6,078 nt of DNA from Candidatus Blautia equi (GCA_018064695.1 JAGHUU010000070.1:1-6078); one strand, 5' to 3'; positions 1 to 6,043 are shown, counted from the stretch's first letter. Notes: generated from the letters alone by a model not told the origin. Numbers and translations are program-made.

Positions 1-819
1 TCCACCGGAAACCTTGGCATCAGTATCGGCAGAACCGCGGCCCGCATGGGCTTTAAAGTCATCGTACACATGTCCTGCGACGCCAAGGACTGGAAGAAGG
101 ACCTTCTTCGCAGCGAGGGCGTGACTGTAAGGGAATATGACGGCGATTACAGTGAAGCTGTGGCCAGAGGAAGAGCGGAATCCGCAGAAGATGAGAAGAG
201 CTTCTTCATCGACGATGAGAATTCCGAGGATCTGTTCTTTGGATATTCCACAGCTGCCATGAGAGTGCATGTGCAGTTATATAAAGCCGGTATCACAATC
301 GATAAAAACCATCCGCTGTTTGTCTACCTTCCATGCGGTGTGGGCGGTGCGCCGGGCGGAATCACCTTTGGCATGCACCAGATGTTTGGACCTTATGTAC
401 ACTGCTTCTTTGCAGAACCTGTGGAGGCTCCATGTATGACCCTTGGTATGGCCAGCGGAAAATATAATGAGATCTGTGTGCAGGATATCGGCCTTACCGG
501 AAAAACCATCGCAGATGGTCTGGCAGTGGGAAGACCATCCGGATTTGTATGCGAGAGAATGAGACCAATGATGGCAGGTGCTTTCACTGTGACGGATGAA
601 CACCTTCTGGAATATCAGAAGGTCATGAAGGAACAGGAGGAGATCTTCCTGGAGCCATCCGCCTGCGCAGGCTTTAAAGGCGCAGCGGATATCACCCGCG
701 GCGACAATGCCTGGGAGACTTATATCAGAGAGCACCATCTGGAGGATAAAATGGAAAACGCCATCCATCTGGTATGGGCCACCGGCGGCGGTCTTATGGA
801 AAAACTGGGTGAGAACTGA
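1..819 (+). CDS. dsdA: D-serine dehydratase (D-serine ammonia-lyase), 5'-truncated by the window edge
   Basis: This is a PLP enzyme that converts D-serine to pyruvate and ammonia in the cytoplasm, used for D-serine detoxification or as a carbon and nitrogen source. The open frame runs in from base 1, so the true start lies outside the window; the ATG at 46 is internal. The visible 272 codons begin with STGNLG, the substrate/cofactor asparagine loop of fold-type II PLP enzymes. The glycine-rich phosphate-binding loop PCGVGGAPGG follows at visible residues 111-120, then HCFFAEP, VQDIGLTG, DGLAVGR and the C-terminal HLVWATGGG. All of these match the DsdA family as I know it. E. coli DsdA is about 442 residues, so roughly the last 60% is present. 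The PLP-binding lysine would lie in the missing part. The MATE gene starts 44 bp downstream without a terminator between. Identification is firm; only the 5' end is unknown. Confidence 0.95.
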   Translation, partial: STGNLGISIGRTAARMGFKVIVHMSCDAKDWKKDLLRSEGVTVREYDGDYSEAVARGRAESAEDEKSFFIDDENSEDLFFGYSTAAMRVHVQLYKAGITIDKNHPLFVYLPCGVGGAPGGITFGMHQMFGPYVHCFFAEPVEAPCMTLGMASGKYNEICVQDIGLTGKTIADGLAVGRPSGFVCERMRPMMAGAFTVTDEHLLEYQKVMKEQEEIFLEPSACAGFKGAADITRGDNAWETYIREHHLEDKMENAIHLVWATGGGLMEKLGEN

Positions 820-863
820 GTCCCGCCTTTACTGAATCACTGAATTGGAGAGACATATTATAT

Positions 864-2243
864 ATGAAGAATGAAAACTTGCTTGGACGGAAGGAGTTTG
901 TGATCCTGGCCACCAAGCTGGCATTTCCGATCATGGTGCAGAACCTCATCAGCACATTGGTGAGCTCTGCGGATACCATTATGCTGGGATATGTCAGCCA
1001 GACAGCCATGTCCGCCTCCTCTCTGGCCAACCAGTATACCTTTGTGCTGTACTGCTTTTACTTTGGCATGACAGCATCCACCTCGGTGCTCTGTGCGCAG
1101 TATTGGGGGAAGGAAGATAAGAAGACCGTGGAGAAGATCATTGGTGTGGCCACCAAGCTCTCCATCTTGATATCGGCGCTGTTCTTTATTGTTTCCTTCT
1201 TCTTCCCGCGTTATATTATGGTTCTGCTCACAAACAGCGAGGAGACCATCACCATCGGTATGCAGTACCTGAGAGTGATCTCCTTCTCCTTTGTATTCAT
1301 GGGATTTTCCCAGATCTTTGTGAGCGCGCTTCGAAGTGTGGGAAAAGTGGTATTCCCATCCGTGACCTATGTGGTTTCCCTGCTGGTGAATGTGACTCTG
1401 AATGCCACCTTTATCTTTGGCCTCTTTGGTATGCCAAAGCTTGGCGTTGTGGGTGTTGCCCTTGGTACTGTCATCGCCCGTGTTGTGGAAGCCGTTATGT
1501 GCCTTGTGTACTCCGGAGTTGCGGGGGAGATCCGCTTCCGTGTGAAGTACCTGCTGGAAAAAGGCGGCGTGCTGCTGACAGATTTTATCAGGATCGGTCT
1601 GCCATCTGTTGTGAATGATGCGGTGTGGGGACTTGCAACTGCTGTTTTTGCGGCGATTCTGGGACACATCGGTGACGATATGGTTGCTGCCAACGCCGTA
1701 GCCGTGATGGTTGTCAATGTGGGAGCCATCGCATGCCGTGGTTTTGCCAACGCTACCACCATCATTGTGAGTCAGGAGCTTGGCGCGAACCATATGGAAG
1801 CCGCAAAGGACTATTCCGGCCGTATGATCCGCCTGACCATCTATGTGAGTCTGATCGGATGCGGTGTGATGATGCTCATCAGACCGTTTATTGTATCTTT
1901 CTATGCGGATAAACTGACGGACACAGCTCTGCACTATCTTGGAATTATTATGATCATGACCACCTGGCGACTGGTGGGAGAGGGCATCAATACCTGCCTG
2001 ATCTGCGGCTGCTTCCGCGGCGGCGGTGATACCAGATACGGCATGATCCTGGACGGCGTTTATATGTGGTTCGTATGGGTGCCGATCATGGCTGTGGCAG
2101 CCTTTGTGCTGAAACTGCCTCCGCTCTGGGTATATTTCATCATGACCATGGATGAGTTTGGCAAGATGCCGGTGGTTTTTGTCCACTACTTCAAATTCCA
2201 GTGGATGAAGAATATCACCAGAGAGGCTTCTGAACTGGAATAG
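864..2243 (+). CDS. MATE family efflux transporter (first of two)
   Basis: This 459-residue inner-membrane protein has about twelve hydrophobic helices, the usual MATE length and layout. MATE proteins export cationic, drug-like compounds using Na+ or H+ gradients. Visible family marks are the first helix with SADTIMLGY (Asp37, at the place of the conserved TM1 acidic residue of NorM-type pumps), ALRSVGKVVFPS at 155-166, and the matching second-half motif FRGGGDTRY at 384-392. These two motifs reflect the internal duplication of the family. The chosen ATG has a modest GGAGAG Shine-Dalgarno at 847-852, 11 bases upstream, and sits just before the expected N-terminal helix. The gene lies 44 bp after dsdA and probably shares its transcript. 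Whether it exports D-serine-related compounds is unknown. It ends at the hairpin at 2258-2294. A 442-codon open frame on the opposite strand is a shadow. Confidence 0.93.
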   Translation: MKNENLLGRKEFVILATKLAFPIMVQNLISTLVSSADTIMLGYVSQTAMSASSLANQYTFVLYCFYFGMTASTSVLCAQYWGKEDKKTVEKIIGVATKLSILISALFFIVSFFFPRYIMVLLTNSEETITIGMQYLRVISFSFVFMGFSQIFVSALRSVGKVVFPSVTYVVSLLVNVTLNATFIFGLFGMPKLGVVGVALGTVIARVVEAVMCLVYSGVAGEIRFRVKYLLEKGGVLLTDFIRIGLPSVVNDAVWGLATAVFAAILGHIGDDMVAANAVAVMVVNVGAIACRGFANATTIIVSQELGANHMEAAKDYSGRMIRLTIYVSLIGCGVMMLIRPFIVSFYADKLTDTALHYLGIIMIMTTWRLVGEGINTCLICGCFRGGGDTRYGMILDGVYMWFVWVPIMAVAAFVLKLPPLWVYFIMTMDEFGKMPVVFVHYFKFQWMKNITREASELE

Positions 2244-2256
2244 ATTTCAGAACAAT

Positions 2257-2294
2257 AAAAAACGCGGCAGCCTGTTGAAGGCCGCCGCGTTTTT
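2257..2294. terminator. Bidirectional intrinsic terminator between convergent MATE genes
   Basis: The arms 2258-2272 and 2280-2294 pair over 15 positions with one A/C mismatch (2269 against 2283) around the 7-base loop TGTTGAA. The core is CGCGGC/GCCGCG. The plus strand ends in T5 (2290-2294). The minus strand ends in U6, read from A6 at 2257-2262, so it can stop transcripts from both sides. It lies 14 bases past the stop of the first MATE gene and 13 bases past the stop of the convergent one. Confidence 0.92.
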
Positions 2295-2307
2295 GCTTTT
2301 CTTAGGA

Positions 2308-3660
2308 TCAGCTGGATATGACTTTTTTCCACACCACCCTGAGGCAGATGATATGCAGGAGCAGTGTGAGTGTCCAGCTTACCGGGTAGGTATAATAGAG
2401 GGACTGGATATTGTGGAAGCGTTCCATGCGGAAAAAGGTGAAGATCCACACAATACGAATTCCAATGACACCGGCTAAGGTGACCACGGTTGGCATGATG
2501 GCGAAGCCCAGACCACGAAGGGAACCGCCCATAACATCCATCATACCGCAGAGAAAATGCAGGGAACACATGATGGCAAGACGGATCATACCGATCTTTA
2601 TGACTTCCGGGCTGGTGGTGTAAAGTCCAAGGAAGAAGTTGTGGAAGAGTAAAATGGTGTTTCCGATCACAAAGCCAAAGGCAAATACCGAGATCTGCAG
2701 GTCAACGATAACTCTGAGAAGACGGTCATATTTCTTAGCACCATGGTTCTGTGCCACAAAGGAGACGGCGGTCTGCTGGATGGAGTTCATGGCCATCCAG
2801 GTGAAGCCCTCCAGAGAGCTTGCAGCTGCATTTCCCGCCACAGTGACGGAACCAAAGGAGTTGATGGAGGACTGAATAATAAAGTTGGAGCCCGTGAAGA
2901 TCATACCCTGGAGACCTGCAGGAAATCCGATGCGGATGATATCCCAGCAGCAGCCTAAATTCAGACGCAGTCTGCGCAGGTCCAGATGGGCAATGCTGGT
3001 CTCCTGGATCATACAGCGGATCAGCATGCCGCAGGAGATGAACTGGGAAATAATGGTGGCCAGTGCAACACCCATCACACTCATGTGGAAGATGATGACA
3101 AAGATCAGGTTCAGGATCACATTGATGATGCCGGATAAGGTCAGGAAATACAGCGGACGCCTGGTGTCTCCGATGGAGCGGAGGATGGCGGCGCCGAAGT
3201 TATAGAGCATCATGGCTGTCATGCCAATGAAATATACCCGGAGGTAAATAGCAGCCAGGTCGATCACATCCTCCGGAGAAGACATGATCTGCAGCAGCCA
3301 TCTGGCGCTGAAAATTCCAACAAAGGTCAGGAGAATGCCGCTTAAGAGCGCCAGACACATGGAGGTGTGCACCACTTCAGATGCCTGCTTATCCTGTCTG
3401 GAGGCATAGTAGCGGGAGACCAGAACGTTGGAGCCGATGGAGAGACCCATAAAGAGGGTGGTGAGGAGATTGATCAGCGCACCTGTGGAGCCAACGGCTG
3501 CCAGAGCTGTATCACCCGCAAAGCGTCCCACAACAATGGTATCCGCTGTGTTAAAGAGAAGCTGCAAAAGAGAGGATGCCATGAGCGGCAGCGCAAAAGA
3601 AAAGATCCTTGGCAGGATCGGTCCGCTGGTGAGATCCATCTCATAAGATTTTTTTGCCAT
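2308..3660 (-). CDS. MATE family efflux transporter (second, convergent)
   Basis: This 450-residue membrane protein has about twelve predicted helices and belongs to the MATE exporters. It starts MAKKSYEMDLTSGPILPRI, a short cytosolic N-terminus common in clostridial MATE proteins. NTADTIVVGRFAG follows with Asp40 in the first helix. The duplicated motif appears as ILRSIGDTRRPLY (159-171) and SLRGLGFAIMP (380-390). It differs strongly from the other MATE protein in the window, so the pair does not look like a recent tandem duplication. The ATG at 3660 is supported by an AAAGAAGG Shine-Dalgarno (plus coordinates 3668-3675) seven bases away. Its promoter and a structured leader are found upstream in the divergent gap shared with the perR-like gene. 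Substrate unknown; drug or metabolite export is only a family-level expectation. Confidence 0.94.
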   Translation of the reverse strand: MAKKSYEMDLTSGPILPRIFSFALPLMASSLLQLLFNTADTIVVGRFAGDTALAAVGSTGALINLLTTLFMGLSIGSNVLVSRYYASRQDKQASEVVHTSMCLALLSGILLTFVGIFSARWLLQIMSSPEDVIDLAAIYLRVYFIGMTAMMLYNFGAAILRSIGDTRRPLYFLTLSGIINVILNLIFVIIFHMSVMGVALATIISQFISCGMLIRCMIQETSIAHLDLRRLRLNLGCCWDIIRIGFPAGLQGMIFTGSNFIIQSSINSFGSVTVAGNAAASSLEGFTWMAMNSIQQTAVSFVAQNHGAKKYDRLLRVIVDLQISVFAFGFVIGNTILLFHNFFLGLYTTSPEVIKIGMIRLAIMCSLHFLCGMMDVMGGSLRGLGFAIMPTVVTLAGVIGIRIVWIFTFFRMERFHNIQSLYYTYPVSWTLTLLLHIICLRVVWKKVISS

Positions 3661-3690
3661 AAATCTACCTTCTTTCTGACATGAAATGGC

Positions 3691-3779
3691 AAAAGAAAAA
3701 AGAACTCATCGCCCAATGCGGGCAGGATACTCCCATCTCCCTGATGCACAGGGTTGCCGCATGGAGAAGCGCTAAGCTC
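3691..3779 (-). promoter_or_regulatory. Structured leader with U tract: candidate attenuator or unassigned riboswitch-like element for the second MATE gene
   Basis: Read on the minus strand, 3779-3767 (GAGCUUAGCGCUU) pairs with 3714-3702 (GGGCGAUGAGUUC) at 12 of 13 positions, including four G-U pairs. Inside it, AUGCGGCA (3762-3755) pairs with UGCCCGCAU (3724-3716) with one bulged C. The apex holds CCCUG-UGCAU-CAGGG (3753-3739). A run of U6-C-U4 (3701-3691) follows the outer stem directly, and the MATE start codon is 30 bases further on. The G-U pairs would be A-C mismatches on the other strand, which fixes the orientation. No minus-strand gene lies upstream that needs a terminator here, so a conditional terminator in the leader is the simplest reading. 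I could not match it to a known riboswitch class (SAM, FMN, TPP, ykkC/guanidine, THF and c-di-GMP consensus features are absent). Confidence 0.55.
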
Positions 3780-3802
3780 TTTCAATATAAAAGTCAATTG
3801 AT

Positions 3803-3831
3803 ACAATACTACAGCTCCGAAGGTGTGTCAA
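3803..3831 (-). promoter_or_regulatory. Predicted promoter of the second MATE gene
   Basis: On the minus strand a perfect TTGACA (-35; plus 3826-3831) is followed after 17 bases by TATTGT (-10; plus 3803-3808, 4 of 6 consensus bases). Transcription would start near 3797, giving a leader of about 135 bases that contains the whole foldback at 3702-3779. The -35 box lies only 14 bp from the -35 box of the divergent perR promoter. Confidence 0.6.
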
Positions 3832-3845
3832 GCGAATAAAAGGTC

Positions 3846-3874
3846 TTGACTTTTGGAAGAATATAAGATATATT
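3846..3874 (+). promoter_or_regulatory. Predicted sigma-A-type promoter of the perR-like gene
   Basis: TTGACT (3846-3851) and TATATT (3869-3874) each match five of six consensus bases and are 17 bp apart. The start would fall near 3881, leaving a short leader of about 28 bases before the ATG at 3909. The -10 box lies inside the inverted repeat at 3858-3876, as expected for an autorepressed promoter. Confidence 0.75.
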
Positions 3875-3876
3875 CT
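3858..3876. promoter_or_regulatory. Candidate PerR operator (inverted repeat over the -10 box)
   Basis: AGAATATA-AGA-TATATTCT is a perfect 8-bp inverted repeat with a 3-bp centre. It is AT-rich and has the size and symmetry of Fur-family boxes; the B. subtilis PerR consensus is TTATAATnATTATAA. Centred on G3867 it gives a 7-1-7 repeat with 6 of 7 pairs. It covers the -10 box of the gene encoding the PerR-like protein, so binding would block RNA polymerase. The site is seen directly; the assignment to PerR is inferred from position and family. Confidence 0.65.
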
Positions 3877-3880
3877 CTGT

Positions 3881-3904
3881 TAGGAACAATTCCTATTAAG
3901 GAGG
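3881..3904 (+). promoter_or_regulatory. Short 5' hairpin and ribosome binding site of the perR-like gene
   Basis: TAGGAA-CAA-TTCCTA (3881-3895) is a perfect 6-3-6 inverted repeat at about the predicted transcription start. It may form a hairpin at the extreme 5' end of the mRNA. A strong AAGGAGG Shine-Dalgarno follows at 3898-3904. Its spacing to the ATG at 3909 is four bases, somewhat short, but no other start fits the protein better. Confidence 0.5.
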
Positions 3905-3908
3905 CAAT

Positions 3909-4322
3909 ATGGAGAGACGAAATACGATCCAGCGCGAACTGGTTCTGCAGGCTGTCCGGACCCTTAAGCGCCATGTGACGGCAGAGGAGATCTTTGAATT
4001 TCTTCACCAGCAGCATCCGTACATCGGAAAAGGAACAGTCTATCGTAATCTTAACATCCTTGCCTCTGAGGGCGAGATCAGAAAAGTCGAGATTTCCGAT
4101 GGACCTGACCGCTTTGATTTCACATTGAAAGAGCATTATCATGTGGAATGCATCTGCTGCCACGACGTTTCTGACGTGGATCTGGAAGCTCTTCCGGATC
4201 TGATCCCCCGTATTCACGATCATCATGGTATGAAATTTATGGGATACGATATCTTATTTAAAGGATTATGCGAATCCTGCCAGAGGGAAGCAGAGCTGAG
4301 AGAAGCTGTAGCAGATGACTAA
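3909..4322 (+). CDS. perR: Fur-family transcriptional regulator, PerR type (peroxide sensor)
   Basis: This 137-residue repressor has an N-terminal winged helix (about 1-75, with recognition helix around GKGTVYRNLNIL, 40-51) and a C-terminal dimerisation and metal domain. Aligned by eye to B. subtilis PerR, all five regulatory-metal ligands are kept: His22, Asp70 (in RFDF), His76 and His78 (in HYH), and Asp89. Asp at the last position is the mark of PerR, where Fur has Glu. The structural zinc site is Cys81/Cys84 and Cys121/Cys124 (two CxxC). The N-terminus is shorter than in B. subtilis PerR. In PerR proteins Fe-catalysed oxidation of the histidines releases DNA; that behaviour is inferred here. 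The reverse rubrerythrin gene follows after 40 bp with no terminator, and a candidate operator covers its own promoter. Fur or another metal sensor is less likely but not excluded. Confidence 0.88.
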   Translation: MERRNTIQRELVLQAVRTLKRHVTAEEIFEFLHQQHPYIGKGTVYRNLNILASEGEIRKVEISDGPDRFDFTLKEHYHVECICCHDVSDVDLEALPDLIPRIHDHHGMKFMGYDILFKGLCESCQREAELREAVADD

Positions 4323-4326
4323 AATG

Positions 4327-4349
4327 TATTAATCAAATTTATATTAATC
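4327..4349 (+). repeat. 8-bp direct repeat TATTAATC in the perR-rbr spacer
   Basis: TATTAATC occurs at 4327-4334 and 4342-4349, a 15-bp period, within the 40-bp spacer just before the CGGAGG ribosome binding site (4349-4354) of the rubrerythrin gene. Because ATTAAT is itself a palindrome, the pair also reads as an AT-rich inverted repeat. It could be a second regulator site or only AT-rich spacer. Confidence 0.4.
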
Positions 4350-4362
4350 GGAGGAAAAAAAT

Positions 4363-4950
4363 ATGGCAAAATGGGTATGTCCTGTATGTGGTTACGTTCA
4401 TGAGGGAGATGAGGCTCCTGAGAGATGTCCTGTATGTAAGGTTCCTGGAACAAAATTCACAAAAGTTGAGGGCGAGCTTAAGCTTGCTGCTGAGCATGAG
4501 TTCGGCGTATACGCAGCTGCTGTTAAGAACAACGAGAACATCAGCGCAGAAGACAAAGCATATATCTTTGAGCAGTTAATGGCAAACTTCACCGGCGAGT
4601 GCTCCGAGGTTGGTATGTATCTCTGCATGGCAAGAATCGCTCATCGTGAGGGTCTTCCTGAGGTAGGCTTATACTGGGAGAAAGCAGCTTTTGAGGAGGC
4701 TGAGCATGCAGCTAAATTTGCAGAGCTTCTCGGTTCCGAGTTAGAGCCCAAAATGACCGCTTCCACCAAGGCTAACCTTGCATGGCGTGTTGACTGCGAG
4801 TTCGGTGCTACCCAGGGTAAAGCTGATCTTGCAGAGTGCTGCAGAAAGAATGGTCTTGATGCAATTGCTGATACCGTTATGGAGATGGCACGCGACGAGG
4901 CTCGTCACGGAAAAGCACTGAAAGGCATGCTTGACAGATACTTTAAATAA
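4363..4950 (+). CDS. Reverse rubrerythrin (rubredoxin domain first), peroxide-scavenging diiron protein
   Basis: This 195-residue cytoplasmic protein should reduce hydrogen peroxide to water with electrons from NADH via rubredoxin-type partners. A rubredoxin-like iron site comes first: Cys6-x2-Cys9 and Cys22-x2-Cys25. A four-helix ferritin-like diiron domain follows (about 60-195). Likely ligands are Glu79, Glu112 with His115 (ExxH), Glu146, and Glu179 with His182 (ExxH). In classical rubrerythrin the rubredoxin domain is at the C-terminus; this order is that of clostridial reverse rubrerythrins, which are PerR-controlled in Clostridium acetobutylicum. CGGAGG sits 8 bases before the ATG. Codon choice (many GCT, GTT, CTT, GAG) differs from the neighbours and suggests high expression rather than transfer. 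It is the second gene of the perR unit and ends before a strong terminator. Confidence 0.93.
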   Translation: MAKWVCPVCGYVHEGDEAPERCPVCKVPGTKFTKVEGELKLAAEHEFGVYAAAVKNNENISAEDKAYIFEQLMANFTGECSEVGMYLCMARIAHREGLPEVGLYWEKAAFEEAEHAAKFAELLGSELEPKMTASTKANLAWRVDCEFGATQGKADLAECCRKNGLDAIADTVMEMARDEARHGKALKGMLDRYFK

Positions 4951-4985
4951 TCATTATAATAGTAAAGCAGTATAGTGAGTGTTTT

Positions 4986-5014
4986 GGGGAAGCAGACTTC
5001 TGCTTCCCCTTTTT
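4986..5014 (+). terminator. Intrinsic terminator of the perR-rubrerythrin unit
   Basis: GGGGAAGCAG (4986-4995) and CTGCTTCCCC (5000-5009) form a perfect 10-bp stem with loop ACTT (an eleventh A-T pair is possible), followed by T5 (5010-5014). It lies 36 bases after the rubrerythrin stop codon. Confidence 0.93.
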
Positions 5015-5060
5015 GCAGTATGTAGTACAGAGTCCATTGCTCTATAAATGATGGAATACC

Positions 5061-5099
5061 AAAGCGCGTTGGGCTTATACGGCTCCGGCGCGTTTTTTT
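5061..5099 (+). terminator. Second hairpin with T7, probable tandem terminator
   Basis: AAAGCGCGTTGGG (5061-5073) pairs with 5084-5096 (four G-U pairs) around a 10-base loop, and the T run is 5093-5099. G-U pairing and the T run fix the plus strand. It lies about 50 bases after the previous terminator and 45 bases before the next start codon. No clear gene lies between the two hairpins. It may back up the first terminator, end a small RNA, or attenuate the PHP gene. Confidence 0.7.
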
Positions 5100-5144
5100 A
5101 TATAGTTTTGGGTAAGATTATTTAGAAGACAGGAGGAAAGGATT

Positions 5145-6002
5145 ATGAAGAAATGTGATCTGCATTGTCACTCTGTTTTTTCGGATGGAAGAAGGACTCC
5201 GGAGGAGCTGATCGATCTGGCCTGTGCGGCAGACCTTGGCGCCATTGCCCTGACAGACCATAATACTATGGAAGGAACAGAGCGATTTCTGAAATCTGCG
5301 GAGGGAAGAATTCAGGCAGTGGCCGGATGCGAGATCTCCACGGAGGCATACGGGCAGGAGCTGCATCTTGTCGGGCTTTTCTGGAATCCTGAAAAAGTGG
5401 AACTGGTTCAGCAGAAGCTAAGAGAGCAGATCCTTCGTAAGGAGGAGAGCAACCGAAGGACCATAGAGCGCCTGGCAGAAGCAGGATATGATCTTTCTTA
5501 TGAGGAATTTTTAGCCTTATCCGGCGAAGGCTCCTTAAACCGTGTACATATCGCCAGATATCTTATGAGTAAGGGAATCATCAAAGATGTGGAGGAAGGC
5601 TTTGCCAACCTGCTGTCAAAAAAAGGCGGATACTATCAGGAGGCAGAAAAACTGGATTTCTTTGAGATGCTCTCCGTGATCACAGAGGCCGGCGGCGTTT
5701 CCGTGTGGGCGCATCCGCTGCACCGCCTTGACCGCGACACCTGCCTGCGCATTCTTGGAAAGGCCAAAGCCTGCGGCCTGGACGGCGCGGAAGCCTATTA
5801 TTCCACCTACACTCCGGAGGATACCGCCTTCATGCTTGAGCAGTGCAAAAAGTACAGCTTACTGATTAGCGGCGGCAGCGATTTCCACGGCGAAAACAAA
5901 CCGGGCTTATATCTTGGTGTTGGATACGGGGATCTGGTTGTGCCATATGAGTGCTACGAAAAACTGGAAGAGCGGGCACGTGAGAAAGCAAAAAACTGCT
6001 GA
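5145..6002 (+). CDS. PHP-domain metal-dependent phosphoesterase, TrpH/YciV (RNase AM-like) group
   Basis: This 285-residue soluble protein has the full PHP metal-site pattern: DLHCHSVFSDG (His7, His9, Asp14), LTDHNT (His39), GCEIS (Glu63), ELHLVG (His74), WAHPLH (His190) and GGSDFHG (Asp246, His248). These ligands bind two or three metal ions that hydrolyse phosphoesters. Length and motif order fit E. coli YciV/TrpH (about 293 residues), known as RNase AM, a 5'-3' exonuclease acting on short RNAs and on 3',5'-bisphosphonucleotides such as pAp. An insertion between about 80 and 160 (helical, rich in charged residues) is usual for this group. AGGAGG (5131-5136) lies 8 bases before the ATG, which begins directly at the first motif. 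I see no convincing own promoter; the hairpin upstream (5061-5099) may separate it from the rubrerythrin unit. The exact substrate in this organism is inferred only. Confidence 0.88.
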   Translation: MKKCDLHCHSVFSDGRRTPEELIDLACAADLGAIALTDHNTMEGTERFLKSAEGRIQAVAGCEISTEAYGQELHLVGLFWNPEKVELVQQKLREQILRKEESNRRTIERLAEAGYDLSYEEFLALSGEGSLNRVHIARYLMSKGIIKDVEEGFANLLSKKGGYYQEAEKLDFFEMLSVITEAGGVSVWAHPLHRLDRDTCLRILGKAKACGLDGAEAYYSTYTPEDTAFMLEQCKKYSLLISGGSDFHGENKPGLYLGVGYGDLVVPYECYEKLEERAREKAKNC

Positions 6003-6010
6003 TAGACAGA

Positions 6011-6043
6011 GAAATAGCTGGTAGGGGAGCTACCAGCTATTTC
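6011..6043 (+). other. Perfect 14-bp hairpin downstream of the PHP gene, no T tract
   Basis: GAAATAGCTGGTAG (6011-6024) and CTACCAGCTATTTC (6030-6043) pair perfectly around loop GGGAG. Neither strand has a T run directly after the stem, so it is not a standard intrinsic terminator, although it starts only 8 bases after the stop codon. The remaining bases to 6078 are AT-rich and purine-rich (AAGGGG at 6067-6072 and a possible ATG at 6075). That spacing is too short to call a start. Confidence 0.6.

Noticed and set aside
858..2186. A 442-codon open frame antisense to the first MATE gene, rich in His, Gly and Gln
   Set aside because: It lies fully opposite a clear MATE gene, has low-complexity composition with no hydrophobic core or known motif, and no ribosome binding site was seen. 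It is a codon-bias shadow.
3706..3762. An 18-codon minus-strand upstream ORF inside the MATE leader, which would suit ribosome-mediated attenuation
   Set aside because: No Shine-Dalgarno precedes its ATG and its start is buried in the inner stem. It remains possible but is not supported enough to annotate.
3691..3779. Identity of the leader as a known riboswitch (SAM, c-di-GMP-I, fluoride, ZTP or FMN)
   Set aside because: Short resemblances such as GCGGCAACC and GCACAGGG occur, but the rest of each consensus and its pairing scheme is missing.
3474..3806. A 110-codon minus-strand frame overlapping the start of the second MATE gene
   Set aside because: It runs out of frame through the MATE coding region and would begin at a TTG next to the predicted -10 box. 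It is a shadow.
3681..3839. A 52-codon plus-strand open frame in the divergent control region
   Set aside because: Its ATG lacks a Shine-Dalgarno, the frame overlaps the predicted leftward promoter and leader, and I see no family resemblance. The RNA structure on the other strand explains the region better.
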